NCBI RefSeq assembly: GCF_900188445.1
Contig: NZ_FZOR01000024.1
Span: 1 to 64,000, forward strand
Source: Actinomadura meyerae
Lineage (GTDB): Bacteria; Actinomycetota; Actinomycetes; Streptosporangiales; Streptosporangiaceae
Length of the DNA stretch: 64,000 nucleotides
Direction of reading: 5' to 3'
Positions within the stretch are counted from its first letter, which is position 1, and the number at the start of each line of letters is the position of its first letter. Position numbers and translations under genes: made by a program. The notes beneath the pieces are model-generated. The model searched no databases, was not told where the DNA came from, and saw only the letters and a list, made by a program, of their open reading frames with translations. Below, in pieces: positions 53,371 through 62,358 of this stretch.

Positions 53371-54786
53371 CTACAGGCGGACGTACTCGTAGTCGAAGGG
53401 CTTGCCGTTGATGCCGTTGCGGGGCGGGGCGATCCAGGCGGCGATCTTCCCGCGCTCGTGGACGGGCCGCATCAGCGAGCGGACATGGGTCTTGTCGACC
53501 TCCGTCGGCAGCCAGGCGCCCTTGCGCCGCTCCCACTCCTCGGCCGGGACGACCTCCCCGTCCGGGGTGGCCTCGATGCCGGCGAACGCGCCGACCTTCC
53601 GGTTGAACGCGACGCTCGGCAGGTAGAGGCGCTGCGGGAGGCCCGCGTCGGCCAGGATGCGGTTCCACCGGTTGACGCCGCTCTGGCAGTCGGCGATGTA
53701 CTCGCGGCGCAGGTCGGTGTTCAGGCCGGTGAGGGCGGCGACCTCGGTCTGCCCGACGGCGCCGTCCACCAGGGCGTCCACGAGGGCGGCGTCGTCGGTG
53801 AGGCGGTGGTCGTCCTTGCGGCGCCCCTCCATCCAGCGGCCCTTGAGCCCGGCCGTGTAGTAATTGGCGACGTTGCTGGAGGTCTCGGAGCCGAACAGGT
53901 CGAGCGAGACCGAGTAGTGGAAGTTCAGGTACTTCTGCACGATGTCGAGCGGGATCCCGCCGTGCGGCGCGACGTCGTCGGTGTCGTGCTCCTTCATCAG
54001 CTGGACGGTCCGCTCCACGACGCGGTCGATGCCCGTGGTGCCGACCATCATGTGGTGGGCCTCCTCCTTGAGCATGAACTCGCAGGTCCGCGCCAGCGGG
54101 TCGAAGCCCGACTCCTTCAGCGTGCCGAGCTGGAACTTGCCGTCCCGGTCGGTGAAGTAGGTGAACATGAAGAACGACAGCCAGTCGGGGGTCTCCTCGT
54201 TGAAGGCGCCGAGGATGCGCGGCGACTCCTCGCTGCCGGAGTTGCGGTGCAGCAGCTCCTCGGCCTCCTCGCGTCCCTCGCGGCCGAAGTGGGCGTGCAG
54301 GAGGTAGACCATCGCCCACAGGTGCCGGCCCTCCTCGACGTTCACCTGGAACAGGTTGCGCAGGTCGTACAGGCTCGGCGCGGTCGCGCCGAGGTTGCGC
54401 TGCTGCTCCACGGACGCCGGCTCGGTGTCGCCCTGGATGACGATGAGGCGCTGCAGGTCCGCGCGGTACTCGCCGGGGACCTTCTGCCAGGCGGGCTCGC
54501 CCTTGTGCGCGCCAAAGCCGATGCGGCGGTCGCCGTCCCGCTCGGCGAGGAAGATGCCCCAGCGGTAGTCCTTCATGGCGACGTGCCCGAAGTGCGCCCA
54601 GCCCTCGCGGCCGACGTTCACCGCGGTCCGCAGGTAGACGTCCTGGGTGGGCAGGGCCGGGCCCATCGACTCCCACCAGTTCAGGAAGTCGGGCTGCCAC
54701 GACTCCAGCGCCCGCTGGAGGCGCCGGTCCTCGTGCAGGCCGACGTTGTTGGGGATCTTTTCGCCGTAGTCGGCCGTGGTCGGCAT
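53371..54786 (-). CDS. boxB: benzoyl-CoA 2,3-epoxidase oxygenase subunit BoxB, 471 aa
   Basis: BoxB is a di-iron oxygenase that turns benzoyl-CoA into the 2,3-epoxide in aerobic CoA-dependent benzoate degradation. The expected iron ligands are all visible: E122, E152 and H155 (NVEEGRHLWAM), D213, then E242 and H245 (LKEEAHHMMVG). Length is normal for the family. It needs electrons from the reductase BoxA, which is not in this window. It starts four bases after the boxC stop and is clearly in the same operon. Confidence 0.94.
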   Translation of the reverse strand: MPTTADYGEKIPNNVGLHEDRRLQRALESWQPDFLNWWESMGPALPTQDVYLRTAVNVGREGWAHFGHVAMKDYRWGIFLAERDGDRRIGFGAHKGEPAWQKVPGEYRADLQRLIVIQGDTEPASVEQQRNLGATAPSLYDLRNLFQVNVEEGRHLWAMVYLLHAHFGREGREEAEELLHRNSGSEESPRILGAFNEETPDWLSFFMFTYFTDRDGKFQLGTLKESGFDPLARTCEFMLKEEAHHMMVGTTGIDRVVERTVQLMKEHDTDDVAPHGGIPLDIVQKYLNFHYSVSLDLFGSETSSNVANYYTAGLKGRWMEGRRKDDHRLTDDAALVDALVDGAVGQTEVAALTGLNTDLRREYIADCQSGVNRWNRILADAGLPQRLYLPSVAFNRKVGAFAGIEATPDGEVVPAEEWERRKGAWLPTEVDKTHVRSLMRPVHERGKIAAWIAPPRNGINGKPFDYEYVRL

Positions 54787-54790
54787 GGGG

Positions 54791-56434
54791 TCACACTCGC
54801 TTTCGGTCGAAGTCGGCGCGCCGCCCGGTGCCGTAGCGGCGCAGCGCGCCGTCGGGCCCGGACGCGTTCGGGCGGGTGAAGATCCAGTTCTGCCAGGCGG
54901 TGAGCCGGCCGAAGATCTTGGTCTCCAGGGTCTCCGGGCCGGGGAAGCGGTAGTTGGCCTCCAGTCCGGTCAGCGCGTCCGGGGAGAACCCGGAGCGCTC
55001 CTCGATCGCGATGCGGACCTCCTCGTCCCAGTCGATGTCGTCGGGCGCGAAGGTGGCCAGGCCGAGCCGCTCGGCGTCGGCGGCCTCCAGCGGCTTGCCC
55101 GCCGCGTCGCGGACGGCGGCGAGGGTCTCCTCGTCGCCGAGGAGCCGGGTCTCCAGCCGGGTGAGGCCGTTGGCCATCGGCAGCGGGCCGAGGTTCATCC
55201 CGGCGACGGTGACCGCGGCCGGGTCGGCGCCGGGGTCGACGTCCTCGAAGACGCCGTCGAGGTGGTAGGTGCGGTCGGCGGCGAGCGCGACCTCCAGCAG
55301 CGACCCCGCGAAGCACGACCCCGGCTCCACCAGGGCGATGAGGCTGCGGCTGGTGACGTCGAGGCGCTTCAGGGTCCGCTTGAGGTAGAGGACGATCTCG
55401 TTGGCGAGCCAGTCGCCGGAGTTGTCGAGCAGCAGCCGGTCGTGCGCGAGGACGTGCTCGGCGTCGCCGCTCGTCCGCAGTACCCAGGTGCCGAGTTCGA
55501 GCTCGTTGGTGCGCAGGTCGAGGATCAGGTCGTCCAGCTCGCGGGTCATGGCGAGCGTCCAGAAGTCCTCGCGGTGGAAGCCGCCGTCCGGGGGCCCCTC
55601 CGGGCCGGCGATGGTGATCTCGACGGTGCCCGCCTCGCGGTCGAGCGCCGCCGACACGTGCCGGTAGGCGATCGAGGACTCGGTGCGCTCCTTGGCGAGG
55701 GGCACCAGCTCGACGCCCTCGGCGTCCAGGGGGCGGGACGAGCGCTCCGCCAGCTCCCGCGCGCGCTCGGCGACCGTCGCGTCCCAGGCGGTGCGCGGCA
55801 CGGCCTCGTCCACCAGCCGCCAGGCCACCGCCTTCTTGCCGCCGAGCCCCTCGGCCTTGGTGGAGAAGTAGTCGGCGCGGTCGCGGCGGACGTGCCGCTT
55901 GTCCGACACCCGGGTCAGGCCGCCGGTGCCGGGCAGGACGCCGAGCAGCGGCAGCTCCGGCAGCGACACCGCCGAGGACCGGTCGTCCACGAGCATGATG
56001 TGCTCGCAGGCGAGCGCCAGCTCGTAGCCGCCGCCGGACGCGGTGCCGTTGCACGCCGCGATGTAGGTCTGCCCCGAGTTCGCGGTCGCGTCCTCGATCC
56101 CGTTGCGGGTCTCGTTGGTGAACTTGCAGAAGTTCACCTTCCAGGCGTGCGTCGACGCGGCCAGCATCCGGATGTTGGCGCCCGCGCAGAACACCTTCTC
56201 CTTGCCGCTGGTGATCACCACGGTGCGGACGCCGGGGTGCTCGAACCGCAGCCGCTGGACGGCGTCGTACAGCTCGATGTCCACGCCGAGGTCGTAGGAG
56301 TTGAGCTTCAGCTCGTAGCCGGGGACCAGGCCGCCCTGCTCGTCCACCGCCATCGTGAGCGTGGCGACCGGCCCGTCGACGTCCAGGCGCCAGTGCCGGT
56401 AGCGGGCCGGGTCCGTCCGGAACTCGACGTGCAT
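54791..56434 (-). CDS. boxC: 2,3-epoxybenzoyl-CoA dihydrolase BoxC, 547 aa
   Basis: BoxC opens the epoxide ring with water, releasing formate. The N-terminal crotonase-type half has VVITSGKEKVFCAGANIRML and AACNGTASGGGYELALACEH (oxyanion hole), then SLPELPLLGVLPGTGGLTRV. The C-terminal half holds a second crotonase-like fold. ATG 56434 has GGAGG upstream. It lies between the CoA ligase and boxB in one direction. Released formate could matter for the FdhB-like gene downstream, but no catalytic formate dehydrogenase is seen. Confidence 0.93.
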   Translation of the reverse strand: MHVEFRTDPARYRHWRLDVDGPVATLTMAVDEQGGLVPGYELKLNSYDLGVDIELYDAVQRLRFEHPGVRTVVITSGKEKVFCAGANIRMLAASTHAWKVNFCKFTNETRNGIEDATANSGQTYIAACNGTASGGGYELALACEHIMLVDDRSSAVSLPELPLLGVLPGTGGLTRVSDKRHVRRDRADYFSTKAEGLGGKKAVAWRLVDEAVPRTAWDATVAERARELAERSSRPLDAEGVELVPLAKERTESSIAYRHVSAALDREAGTVEITIAGPEGPPDGGFHREDFWTLAMTRELDDLILDLRTNELELGTWVLRTSGDAEHVLAHDRLLLDNSGDWLANEIVLYLKRTLKRLDVTSRSLIALVEPGSCFAGSLLEVALAADRTYHLDGVFEDVDPGADPAAVTVAGMNLGPLPMANGLTRLETRLLGDEETLAAVRDAAGKPLEAADAERLGLATFAPDDIDWDEEVRIAIEERSGFSPDALTGLEANYRFPGPETLETKIFGRLTAWQNWIFTRPNASGPDGALRRYGTGRRADFDRKRV

Positions 56435-56504
56435 GCGTGCTCCTCCGCTCTGTCCGTCCCCCCATGCTCCACAGAACACGGTAAGTACGTCAAGAGTTTG
56501 TAGC

Positions 56505-56513
56505 ACATGGACG
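56505..56513. promoter_or_regulatory. shared nonamer upstream of boxC
   Basis: ACATGGACG at 56505-56513 lies 71-79 bases upstream of boxC. The same nine bases occur at 58231-58239 upstream of the CoA ligase gene. A TTGACG element on the minus strand (56488-56493) is nearby. This may be a PaaX site; evidence is only the repeat. Confidence 0.25.
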
Positions 56514-56555
56514 GACCTCCCGAAGGCGCGCGCCGTGCCCGCCGAGCCGCGCGCG

Positions 56556-58190
56556 TCAGCCCGCGGCCAGCAGGCCGGCGGCCAGGTCGCGGACGGCGAA
56601 GCGGCGGAGCTTGCCGGTGGGGGTGGTCGGCAGCTTGTCCACGATCAGCACCTCGCGGGGGCGCTTGAACGAGGCGAGCCCGGCCCGGCAGAAGGCGATC
56701 AGCTCCGCCGGCTCGGCGGCGGCGCCCTCCTTGAGGACGACCGCGGCGACCGGTTTGTCCAGGCCGTCGGCGTCCGGCAGCCCCACGACCGCGGCCATCG
56801 CCACCGCCGGGTGCTCCAGCAGCCGCGCCTCGACCTCCGCGGGCGACACCCAGATCCCGCCGGCCTTGAGCATGTCGCCGGTGCGGCCGAGGCAGGTGTA
56901 GTAGCCGTCCTCGTCCACCACGTAGGTGTCGCCGGTGCGCAGCCACTCCCCCTGGAACACCTTGCGGGTGGTCTCCGTGCGGCACCAGTAGCCCGTCGCG
57001 ATCGACTCGCCCTTCACCAGCAGCGAGCCGGGCGTGCCCGGCCGCACGTCGGCGCCGTCCTCGTCCACGACCCGCAGCTCGTAGCCGGGGACGGCGGTGC
57101 CGGTGGTCCCCGGTCGCACCCGTCCCGGGCGGTTCGACAGGAAGATGTGCAGGCACTCCGTCGAGCCGATCCCGTCGATGATCTCCACCCCGTACCGGTC
57201 GGTGAAGCGGCGGCACAGCTCGGCGGGCAGCGGCTCGCCCGCCGACACCGCCAGCCGCACCGACGCGAACGCCTCCACCGGCACCTCCGCGTTCAGGATC
57301 GCGGCGTAGAAGGTCGGGACGGCGAAGAACAGCGTCGGGCGGTACTCGGCCAGCCGCTCGGCGACGGACGCGGGCGTCGGCCGGTCGGGGTCCAGGATCG
57401 CGGTCGCGCCGGCCGCGAGGGGGAAGAACAGCGAGTTGCCGATGCCGTAGGCGAAGAACAGCTTGGCGACCGAGTAGCAGCGGTCGCCGGGCCTGATGCC
57501 GAGAACCTGGCGGCCGTAGGTCTCCACGACGTGCCGGATGTTGGCGTGCCGGTGCATCGCGCCCTTCGGCTTGCCGGTCGTCCCGGAGGTGTAGAGCCAC
57601 AGCGCACTGGAGTCGTCCGAGGTCGCGTAGGGGTCGGGCGGTTCGCCGCCGCTCTCGCGCCCCTCCCGGACCAGGTCGTCGAACGGGGTCACCCGCACGC
57701 CGGGCGGCGCCTGGAGCCCGGCACCGCCCTCAACTCCACCGCCGTCCGGCCCGCCGTCCTCGACGGCCACGTGCCGGACGCCCGGCGCCCGCGCGAGCGC
57801 GGCCTCCGCCGCCACCGCGAACCGGTCGCTGACCAGCAGCACCCTGGCCCGCGCGTCGTTGAGCAGCGCGGCCAGCTCGCCGCCCGTCAGCATCGTCGAC
57901 ACCGGGACCGGGACGGCGCCGAGCCGCATCGCGCCCAGGATCGCGGCCGCCATGAGCGGCCCGTCGGCCATGAACAGCACCACGCGCTCCTCGCCGCGCA
58001 GCCCCCGGGCCGCCAGCCCGGCCGCGATGTGCCCGGCGAGCTCGGCCAGCTCCGCGTAGGAGAGGTCGCCCGCGGGACCGGTGAGCGCCGTCCGGTCCGC
58101 GGTGCCGGCCCGGCCCGCCGCCTGGAGGAGGTAGTCGGAAGCGTTGAACGTCTCGGACGCGGCCGGTGCGGTCGCCGTTTCAGCGGTCAT
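56556..58190 (-). CDS. benzoate-CoA ligase family protein, 543 aa
   Basis: The ATP-dependent ligase activates an aromatic acid as its CoA thioester, the entry step of the box pathway. The AMP-binding motif LWLYTSGTTGKPKGAMHRHA is complete. FFAYGIGNSLFFPLAAGAT and IDGIGSTECLHIFLSN are typical of the benzoate-CoA ligase branch. The C-terminal catalytic lysine is in LPTTPTGKLRRFAVRD. ATG 58190 is the start. Neighbouring boxC and boxB make benzoate the likely substrate. Confidence 0.9.
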   Translation of the reverse strand: MTAETATAPAASETFNASDYLLQAAGRAGTADRTALTGPAGDLSYAELAELAGHIAAGLAARGLRGEERVVLFMADGPLMAAAILGAMRLGAVPVPVSTMLTGGELAALLNDARARVLLVSDRFAVAAEAALARAPGVRHVAVEDGGPDGGGVEGGAGLQAPPGVRVTPFDDLVREGRESGGEPPDPYATSDDSSALWLYTSGTTGKPKGAMHRHANIRHVVETYGRQVLGIRPGDRCYSVAKLFFAYGIGNSLFFPLAAGATAILDPDRPTPASVAERLAEYRPTLFFAVPTFYAAILNAEVPVEAFASVRLAVSAGEPLPAELCRRFTDRYGVEIIDGIGSTECLHIFLSNRPGRVRPGTTGTAVPGYELRVVDEDGADVRPGTPGSLLVKGESIATGYWCRTETTRKVFQGEWLRTGDTYVVDEDGYYTCLGRTGDMLKAGGIWVSPAEVEARLLEHPAVAMAAVVGLPDADGLDKPVAAVVLKEGAAAEPAELIAFCRAGLASFKRPREVLIVDKLPTTPTGKLRRFAVRDLAAGLLAAG

Positions 58191-58371
58191 CGGGGTCTCC
58201 AGTCGCCGGGAACCGTGGCACTTATGCTCTACATGGACGAAACGCCAGTCAATAGACTTGTGGAATGAGGATCGGCGGGGCGGACGGCGCGCGAGGCGCA
58301 CGGCACTCGCGCGATACTGGACAGCGTTCCATGGACCGCCGCGCCCCTGAAGGGCTCAGAAGGAGAAGCAC
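58191..58371. promoter_or_regulatory. divergent control region of CoA ligase and paaX-like genes
   Basis: On the minus strand a TTGACT element (58247-58252) precedes TAGAGC (58226-58231) with a 15-base spacer; this may be the ligase promoter. The nonamer ACATGGACG at 58231-58239 overlaps it. AAGGAGAA at 58360-58367 is the ribosome site of the regulator gene. Confidence 0.4.
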
Positions 58372-59232
58372 ATGGCCCGATCCGGCGGGGACGCGGCGCC
58401 GCCCCGGCCCGAGTTCCGGCGCCGGCGCGAGCTCGGCGCGGCGAGCGCCCGGTCGCTGCTGCTGACCGTGCTCGGCGAGTTCGTCCTGCCCGGCGGCGAG
58501 GCGGTGTGGACGGCGGCGTTCCTGCGCGCGCTCGGGCTGCTCGGCGTGGAGGAGAAGGCCGTCCGGCAGGCGCTCGCGCGCAGCGCCGCCGAGGGCTGGC
58601 TCGCCGGGGAGCGGCGCGGCCGCCGCACCGCCTGGCGGCTCACCCCGGCCGGCGAGCGGCTGCTGACCGACGGCACCGAGCGGATCTACGGGTTCGGCGG
58701 CCCGGTCGGCCCGTGGGACGGGCGGTGGCTGCTCGTCCTCGCGACCGTCCCGGAGACCAGCCGCAAACTCCGGCACCTGCTGCGCACCCGGCTCGCCTGG
58801 AGCGGGCTCGGCAACCTCTCCCCCGGCGTGTGGGTGAGCCCGCACCCCGGGCGGGAGGCCGAGGTGCGCGGCGTCCTCGCCGAGATCGGCGTCGCCGACA
58901 CCTCCACGCTGTTCACCGGCGAGCTCGGCGACCTGGCCGAGGCGCGCCGCGTGGCCCGCCAGGCGTGGGACCTCGACGAGATCGAGCTCGCCTACGAGGA
59001 CTTCCTCGACGCGGTCGGCGCGCTGCGCCCCGCCGACGAGCCGGGCACGTTCGCCGCGCACACCAGGCTCGTCCAGGAATGGCGCCGCTTCCCGTTCCTC
59101 GACCCGGCGCTCCCGGCGGAGCTGCTCCCCGACGACTGGAGCGGCTCGCAGGCGTTCGCGCTCTTCCACGAGCGCCACGACGCCTGGCGGCCCGCCGCCG
59201 ACCGGCAGTGGAAGGCGATGTCCGCCGAGTGA
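58372..59232 (+). CDS. PaaX-family transcriptional regulator, 286 aa
   Basis: The winged helix AASARSLLLTVLGEFVLPGG with LGVEEKAVRQALARSAAEGW is followed by the PaaX central domain (DGRWLLVLATVPETSRKLRH, LSPGVWVSPHPGRE) and C-terminal domain (LVQEWRRFPFLDPALPAELL). PaaX repressors sense aryl-CoA esters such as phenylacetyl-CoA. It diverges from the CoA ligase gene, so benzoyl-CoA is a likely inducer here. Confidence 0.9.
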   Translation: MARSGGDAAPPRPEFRRRRELGAASARSLLLTVLGEFVLPGGEAVWTAAFLRALGLLGVEEKAVRQALARSAAEGWLAGERRGRRTAWRLTPAGERLLTDGTERIYGFGGPVGPWDGRWLLVLATVPETSRKLRHLLRTRLAWSGLGNLSPGVWVSPHPGREAEVRGVLAEIGVADTSTLFTGELGDLAEARRVARQAWDLDEIELAYEDFLDAVGALRPADEPGTFAAHTRLVQEWRRFPFLDPALPAELLPDDWSGSQAFALFHERHDAWRPAADRQWKAMSAE

Positions 59233-59247
59233 GCGCCTGCCCGCGGG

Positions 59248-59670
59248 CTAGACGGGCCGGGCCGGCGGCGGCGGGGCCGGTGGCGAGAGCCGCAGCAGGT
59301 TCACGGTGCCCTCGGCGACGACGCGGTCGCGCTCGTCGCTGATCGTCGCCTGCCAGGTGACGTGGTCGCCGACCCGGTCGACCGGCCGGGCGCGGGCCGT
59401 CAGCCGCCCGCCGCGCACGGCGCGGATGAACCGGGTGTGGTTGCTGACCCCGACGACCTGCTCGTCGAGCCCGACCGTGAGGGCCGCGCCGATGCTGCAG
59501 ACCGTTTCGTTGATCGCGCAGTACACGCCGCCGTGCACGATCCCGTACGCCTGCATGAGCTTGTCGGTGACCTCCAGCTCGGCCACGACCCGCTGCTCGG
59601 ACGCTTCCGTCACCAGCAGCCCGAGCGTCTGGTCCAGGGGGCCGGCGTAACCGGTGAACTCGGCGGTCAT
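59248..59670 (-). CDS. PaaI-type hotdog thioesterase, 140 aa
   Basis: The hotdog fold shows VTDKLMQAYGIVHGGVYCAI, where HGG is the family's loop, and GVSNHTRFIRAVRGGRLTAR. PaaI-like enzymes release CoA from stalled aryl-CoA intermediates. A place beside the box genes and the PaaX regulator suits a proofreading thioesterase. The tail is Pro-rich (PPAPPPPARP). Confidence 0.86.
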   Translation of the reverse strand: MTAEFTGYAGPLDQTLGLLVTEASEQRVVAELEVTDKLMQAYGIVHGGVYCAINETVCSIGAALTVGLDEQVVGVSNHTRFIRAVRGGRLTARARPVDRVGDHVTWQATISDERDRVVAEGTVNLLRLSPPAPPPPARPV

Positions 59671-59784
59671 CCCATGACGCTATCGATGCGCCGAAATCCG
59701 CGTCAACGGGGCGGGACGCGGTGTGTAGGAGCCGTCCCGCCGGGAAGTCGCAGAGGGTCGGCGGCACGGATGGGAGGGCCTGGG

Positions 59785-60702
59785 ATGAGCGGCTTGGTGG
59801 GACGGAACCTGCTCGCCGGAGCCGAGCCGGACGTCGCCGCGGACGCCGGCCATCCCGACCCTCCGCCCCGCATGGGCTTCTTCACCGACACGTCCGTGTG
59901 CATCGGCTGCAAGGCGTGCGAGGTGGCCTGCAAGGAGTGGAACTCCGTGCCCGAGGACGGCCTGGAGTTCACCGGCATGTCCTACGACAACACGCAGCAG
60001 CTCGGCGCCGACACCTGGCGGCACGTCGCGTTCATCGAGCAGCGCAAGCCGATCGGGCGGGCGGAGCCGGGCACCGACCACGGCGAGTCCCCGGGCGCCG
60101 CGTCGGACGGGAACGGCACGGACATGCGCTGGCTGATGGCGTCCGACGTGTGCAAGCACTGCACGCACGCCGCGTGCCTGGACGTCTGCCCGACCGGTTC
60201 GCTGTTCCGCACCGAGTTCGGCACGGTCGTCGTCCAGGAGGACATCTGCAACGGCTGCGGCTACTGCATCCCGGCGTGCCCGTTCGGGGTCATCGACCAG
60301 CGCAAGGAGGACGGGCGGGCCTGGAAGTGCACGCTGTGCTACGACCGGATCGGGGGCGGGCTGGAACCGGCCTGCGCGAAGGCGTGCCCGACCGACTCGA
60401 TCCAGTACGGGCCGCTGGACGAGCTGCGCGAGCGGGCCGCGCTGCGGGTCGAGCAACTGCACGACATCGGCGTCGAGGACGCACGCCTCTACGGCCACGA
60501 TCCGGACGACGGCGTCGGCGGCGACGGCGCGTTCTTCCTGCTGCTGGACGAGCCGGAGGTGTACGGGCTCCCGCCGGACCCGGTCGTCACCACGCGCGAC
60601 ATGCCGTCCATGTGGCGGCACGCGGGGATGGCCGCCGCCGCCATGCTCGGCGGCCTCGCCGCCGTCTTCGCCGTGCACGGCCGCGAGGGAGGGGCGCGAT
60701 GA
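59785..60702 (+). CDS. four-cluster 4Fe-4S electron transfer subunit (FdhB/NrfC type), 305 aa
   Basis: Four [4Fe-4S] motifs are visible: CIGCKACEVACKEWN, CKHCTHAACLDVCPTGS, CNGCGYCIPACPFGV and CTLCYDRIGGGLEPACAKACP. A C-terminal hydrophobic helix near 275-298 anchors it. This is the beta subunit of formate dehydrogenase-like molybdoenzymes. It overlaps nrfD as ATGA. No catalytic alpha subunit lies on either side. ATG 59785 has GGAGGG seven bases upstream; an ATG at 59770 is less likely. Confidence 0.9.
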   Translation: MSGLVGRNLLAGAEPDVAADAGHPDPPPRMGFFTDTSVCIGCKACEVACKEWNSVPEDGLEFTGMSYDNTQQLGADTWRHVAFIEQRKPIGRAEPGTDHGESPGAASDGNGTDMRWLMASDVCKHCTHAACLDVCPTGSLFRTEFGTVVVQEDICNGCGYCIPACPFGVIDQRKEDGRAWKCTLCYDRIGGGLEPACAKACPTDSIQYGPLDELRERAALRVEQLHDIGVEDARLYGHDPDDGVGGDGAFFLLLDEPEVYGLPPDPVVTTRDMPSMWRHAGMAAAAMLGGLAAVFAVHGREGGAR

Positions 60703-61742
60703 GCGAGTCGGAGGTGCGCAAGGACGGCGTGCACGGCGCGCGGCCGGACCGCGAGGCGCTGGTCGGCAAGGGCCTGCCGGGCCGGGGCGGCGGCGGGCGC
60801 CGGCGGCGCGGCGGGCGCGGCGAGAAGGCGATGGTGCCGGAGGCCGAGTTCACCTCCTACTACGGCAGGCCGGTGCTGAAGGCCCCGACCTGGAAGGCGT
60901 CCGACGTGGCCGCGTACCTGTTCCTCGGCGGCCTGGCGGGCGCCGGGTCGGTGCTCGCCGCGGGGGCGCAGCTCACCGGGCGCCCGGTCGCGGCGCGGGC
61001 GCTGAAGATCTCCTCGCTGGCCGCGATCGCCGGGTCCACTGCGGCGCTGATCCACGACCTCGGGCGGCCGGGGCGGTTCGCCAACATGCTGCGGGTCATG
61101 AAGCCGACCTCGCCGATGAGCATGGGCTCCTGGATCCTGGCCGGCTACGGGCCCGCCGCGGGCGCCGCCGCCGTCCTCGACGCGACCGGCCTGTTCCCCC
61201 GCCTCGGCGCGGCCGCCACCGCCGCGGCCGCCGCGCTCGGCCCGGCCGTCACCACCTACACCGCCGTGCTGATCGCCGACACCGCGGTCCCGGCCTGGCA
61301 CGAGGGACGGCGGGAGATGCCGTTCGTGTTCGCGGGGTCGGCCGTCTCCGCCGCGGCGGGCATGGGGATGGCCGCGGCTCCCGTCCGCGAGACCGGGCCG
61401 ATGCGCACCGCCGCGGTGTTCGGCGGCGTCCTGGAACTGGCGGCGGCGAAGACCCTGGAACGCCGCGCCGGGCTGGCCGCCGAGCCCTACGGGTTCGGCA
61501 GGGCGGGACGGTTCATGCGCGCGGGCGAGATCCTGTCGGCCGCGGGCATGGCGGGAGGCGTCCTGCTCGGCGGGCGCAGCCGCGCGGCGGCCGCCCTCAG
61601 CGGGACGGCACTGCTCGCGGGCTCGGCCTGCACGCGCTTCGGCATCTTCCACGCCGGAGTGCAGTCGGCGAAGGACCCCAAGTACACCGTGATCCCCCAG
61701 CGGGAACGCGTGAAGGCGCGCGAGGCGGCGGCGCACACCTGA
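60699..61742 (+). CDS. NrfD/PsrC-family membrane anchor, 347 aa
   Basis: After a basic, Gly/Arg-rich N-terminus of about 50 residues, eight or so membrane helices follow. Typical stretches are VAAYLFLGGLAGAGSVLAAG, ALIHDLGRPGRFANMLRVMK and SPMSMGSWILAGYGPAAGAA. NrfD proteins pass electrons between a quinone and the FeS subunit. The pair would complete a formate dehydrogenase or related enzyme if a catalytic subunit is encoded elsewhere. Confidence 0.88.
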   Translation: MSESEVRKDGVHGARPDREALVGKGLPGRGGGGRRRRGGRGEKAMVPEAEFTSYYGRPVLKAPTWKASDVAAYLFLGGLAGAGSVLAAGAQLTGRPVAARALKISSLAAIAGSTAALIHDLGRPGRFANMLRVMKPTSPMSMGSWILAGYGPAAGAAAVLDATGLFPRLGAAATAAAAALGPAVTTYTAVLIADTAVPAWHEGRREMPFVFAGSAVSAAAGMGMAAAPVRETGPMRTAAVFGGVLELAAAKTLERRAGLAAEPYGFGRAGRFMRAGEILSAAGMAGGVLLGGRSRAAAALSGTALLAGSACTRFGIFHAGVQSAKDPKYTVIPQRERVKAREAAAHT

Positions 61743-61769
61743 CCCCACTACCGCCCCTCCACGCCGCGC

Positions 61770-61797
61770 GCCGGCCTCCCCGTGTACGGAGGCCGGC
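61770..61797. terminator. hairpin between converging nrfD and doxX genes
   Basis: GCCGGCCTCC (61770-61779) and GGAGGCCGGC (61788-61797) are exact complements around eight bases. The site lies between two stops and can serve both genes. Confidence 0.7.
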
Positions 61798-61824
61798 CGC
61801 GGGCACCTGCCGTTCGCTCCCCGC

Positions 61825-62358
61825 TCACTCCCCCTCGGCGGGCTTCGCGGCCGGGCGCCAGAAGGCGGCCAGCAGCAGCGCGGCACCGAGGCCGCCGGCG
61901 AGCGCGGTGATCGCCAGGCCCGTCCAGCCGGACAGGTCGCCGTCGACGCCGAGCGCCCGGTCCAGCGACACGGCGCCGCCGCCGAGCGCGCCCGCCGCGC
62001 ACGCCACCATGATGATCATCAGGACGTACTCGTAGCCCTGCCCGGGGCGGAAGATGAAGAACCCGTTCCGCAGGTGCGCGGTGATGAGCGCGACCGCCAT
62101 CGTGCCGACCGCCCCGGCGGCGGCCAGCGGCGTGAGCAGCCCGAGGATCAGCAGGATCCCCGCGCCCAGCTCGGTGCCGGTCGCCATCAGCGCGTGCAGG
62201 CGGCCGGGCCGCAGCCCCATCGACTCGAACCAGCCCGCCGTGCCCTCGATCTTCCCCCCGCCGAACGCGTGGTTCCAGCCGTGCGCGAGCAGCGTTCCTC
62301 CCACGGAGACCCGCAGCACCAGCGCCGCGATATCGCCACCGACCGCCTCAACAGCCAT
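61825..62358 (-). CDS. DoxX-family membrane protein, 177 aa
   Basis: Four or five membrane helices carry the DoxX pattern: ALVLRVSVGGTLLAHGWNHA, GWFESMGLRPGRLHALMA, ELGAGILLILGLLTPLAAAG and FIFRPGQGYEYVLMIIMVA. DoxX relatives act in membrane redox or thiol stress. ATG 62358 has GGAGGGAAGGAAGG upstream. Confidence 0.87.
   Translation of the reverse strand: MAVEAVGGDIAALVLRVSVGGTLLAHGWNHAFGGGKIEGTAGWFESMGLRPGRLHALMATGTELGAGILLILGLLTPLAAAGAVGTMAVALITAHLRNGFFIFRPGQGYEYVLMIIMVACAAGALGGGAVSLDRALGVDGDLSGWTGLAITALAGGLGAALLLAAFWRPAAKPAEGE

Noticed and set aside
59785..60702. FeS protein as a stand-in for BoxA
   Set aside because: It lacks the flavin and NADPH-binding domains of BoxA and has the four-cluster pattern of FdhB/NrfC.
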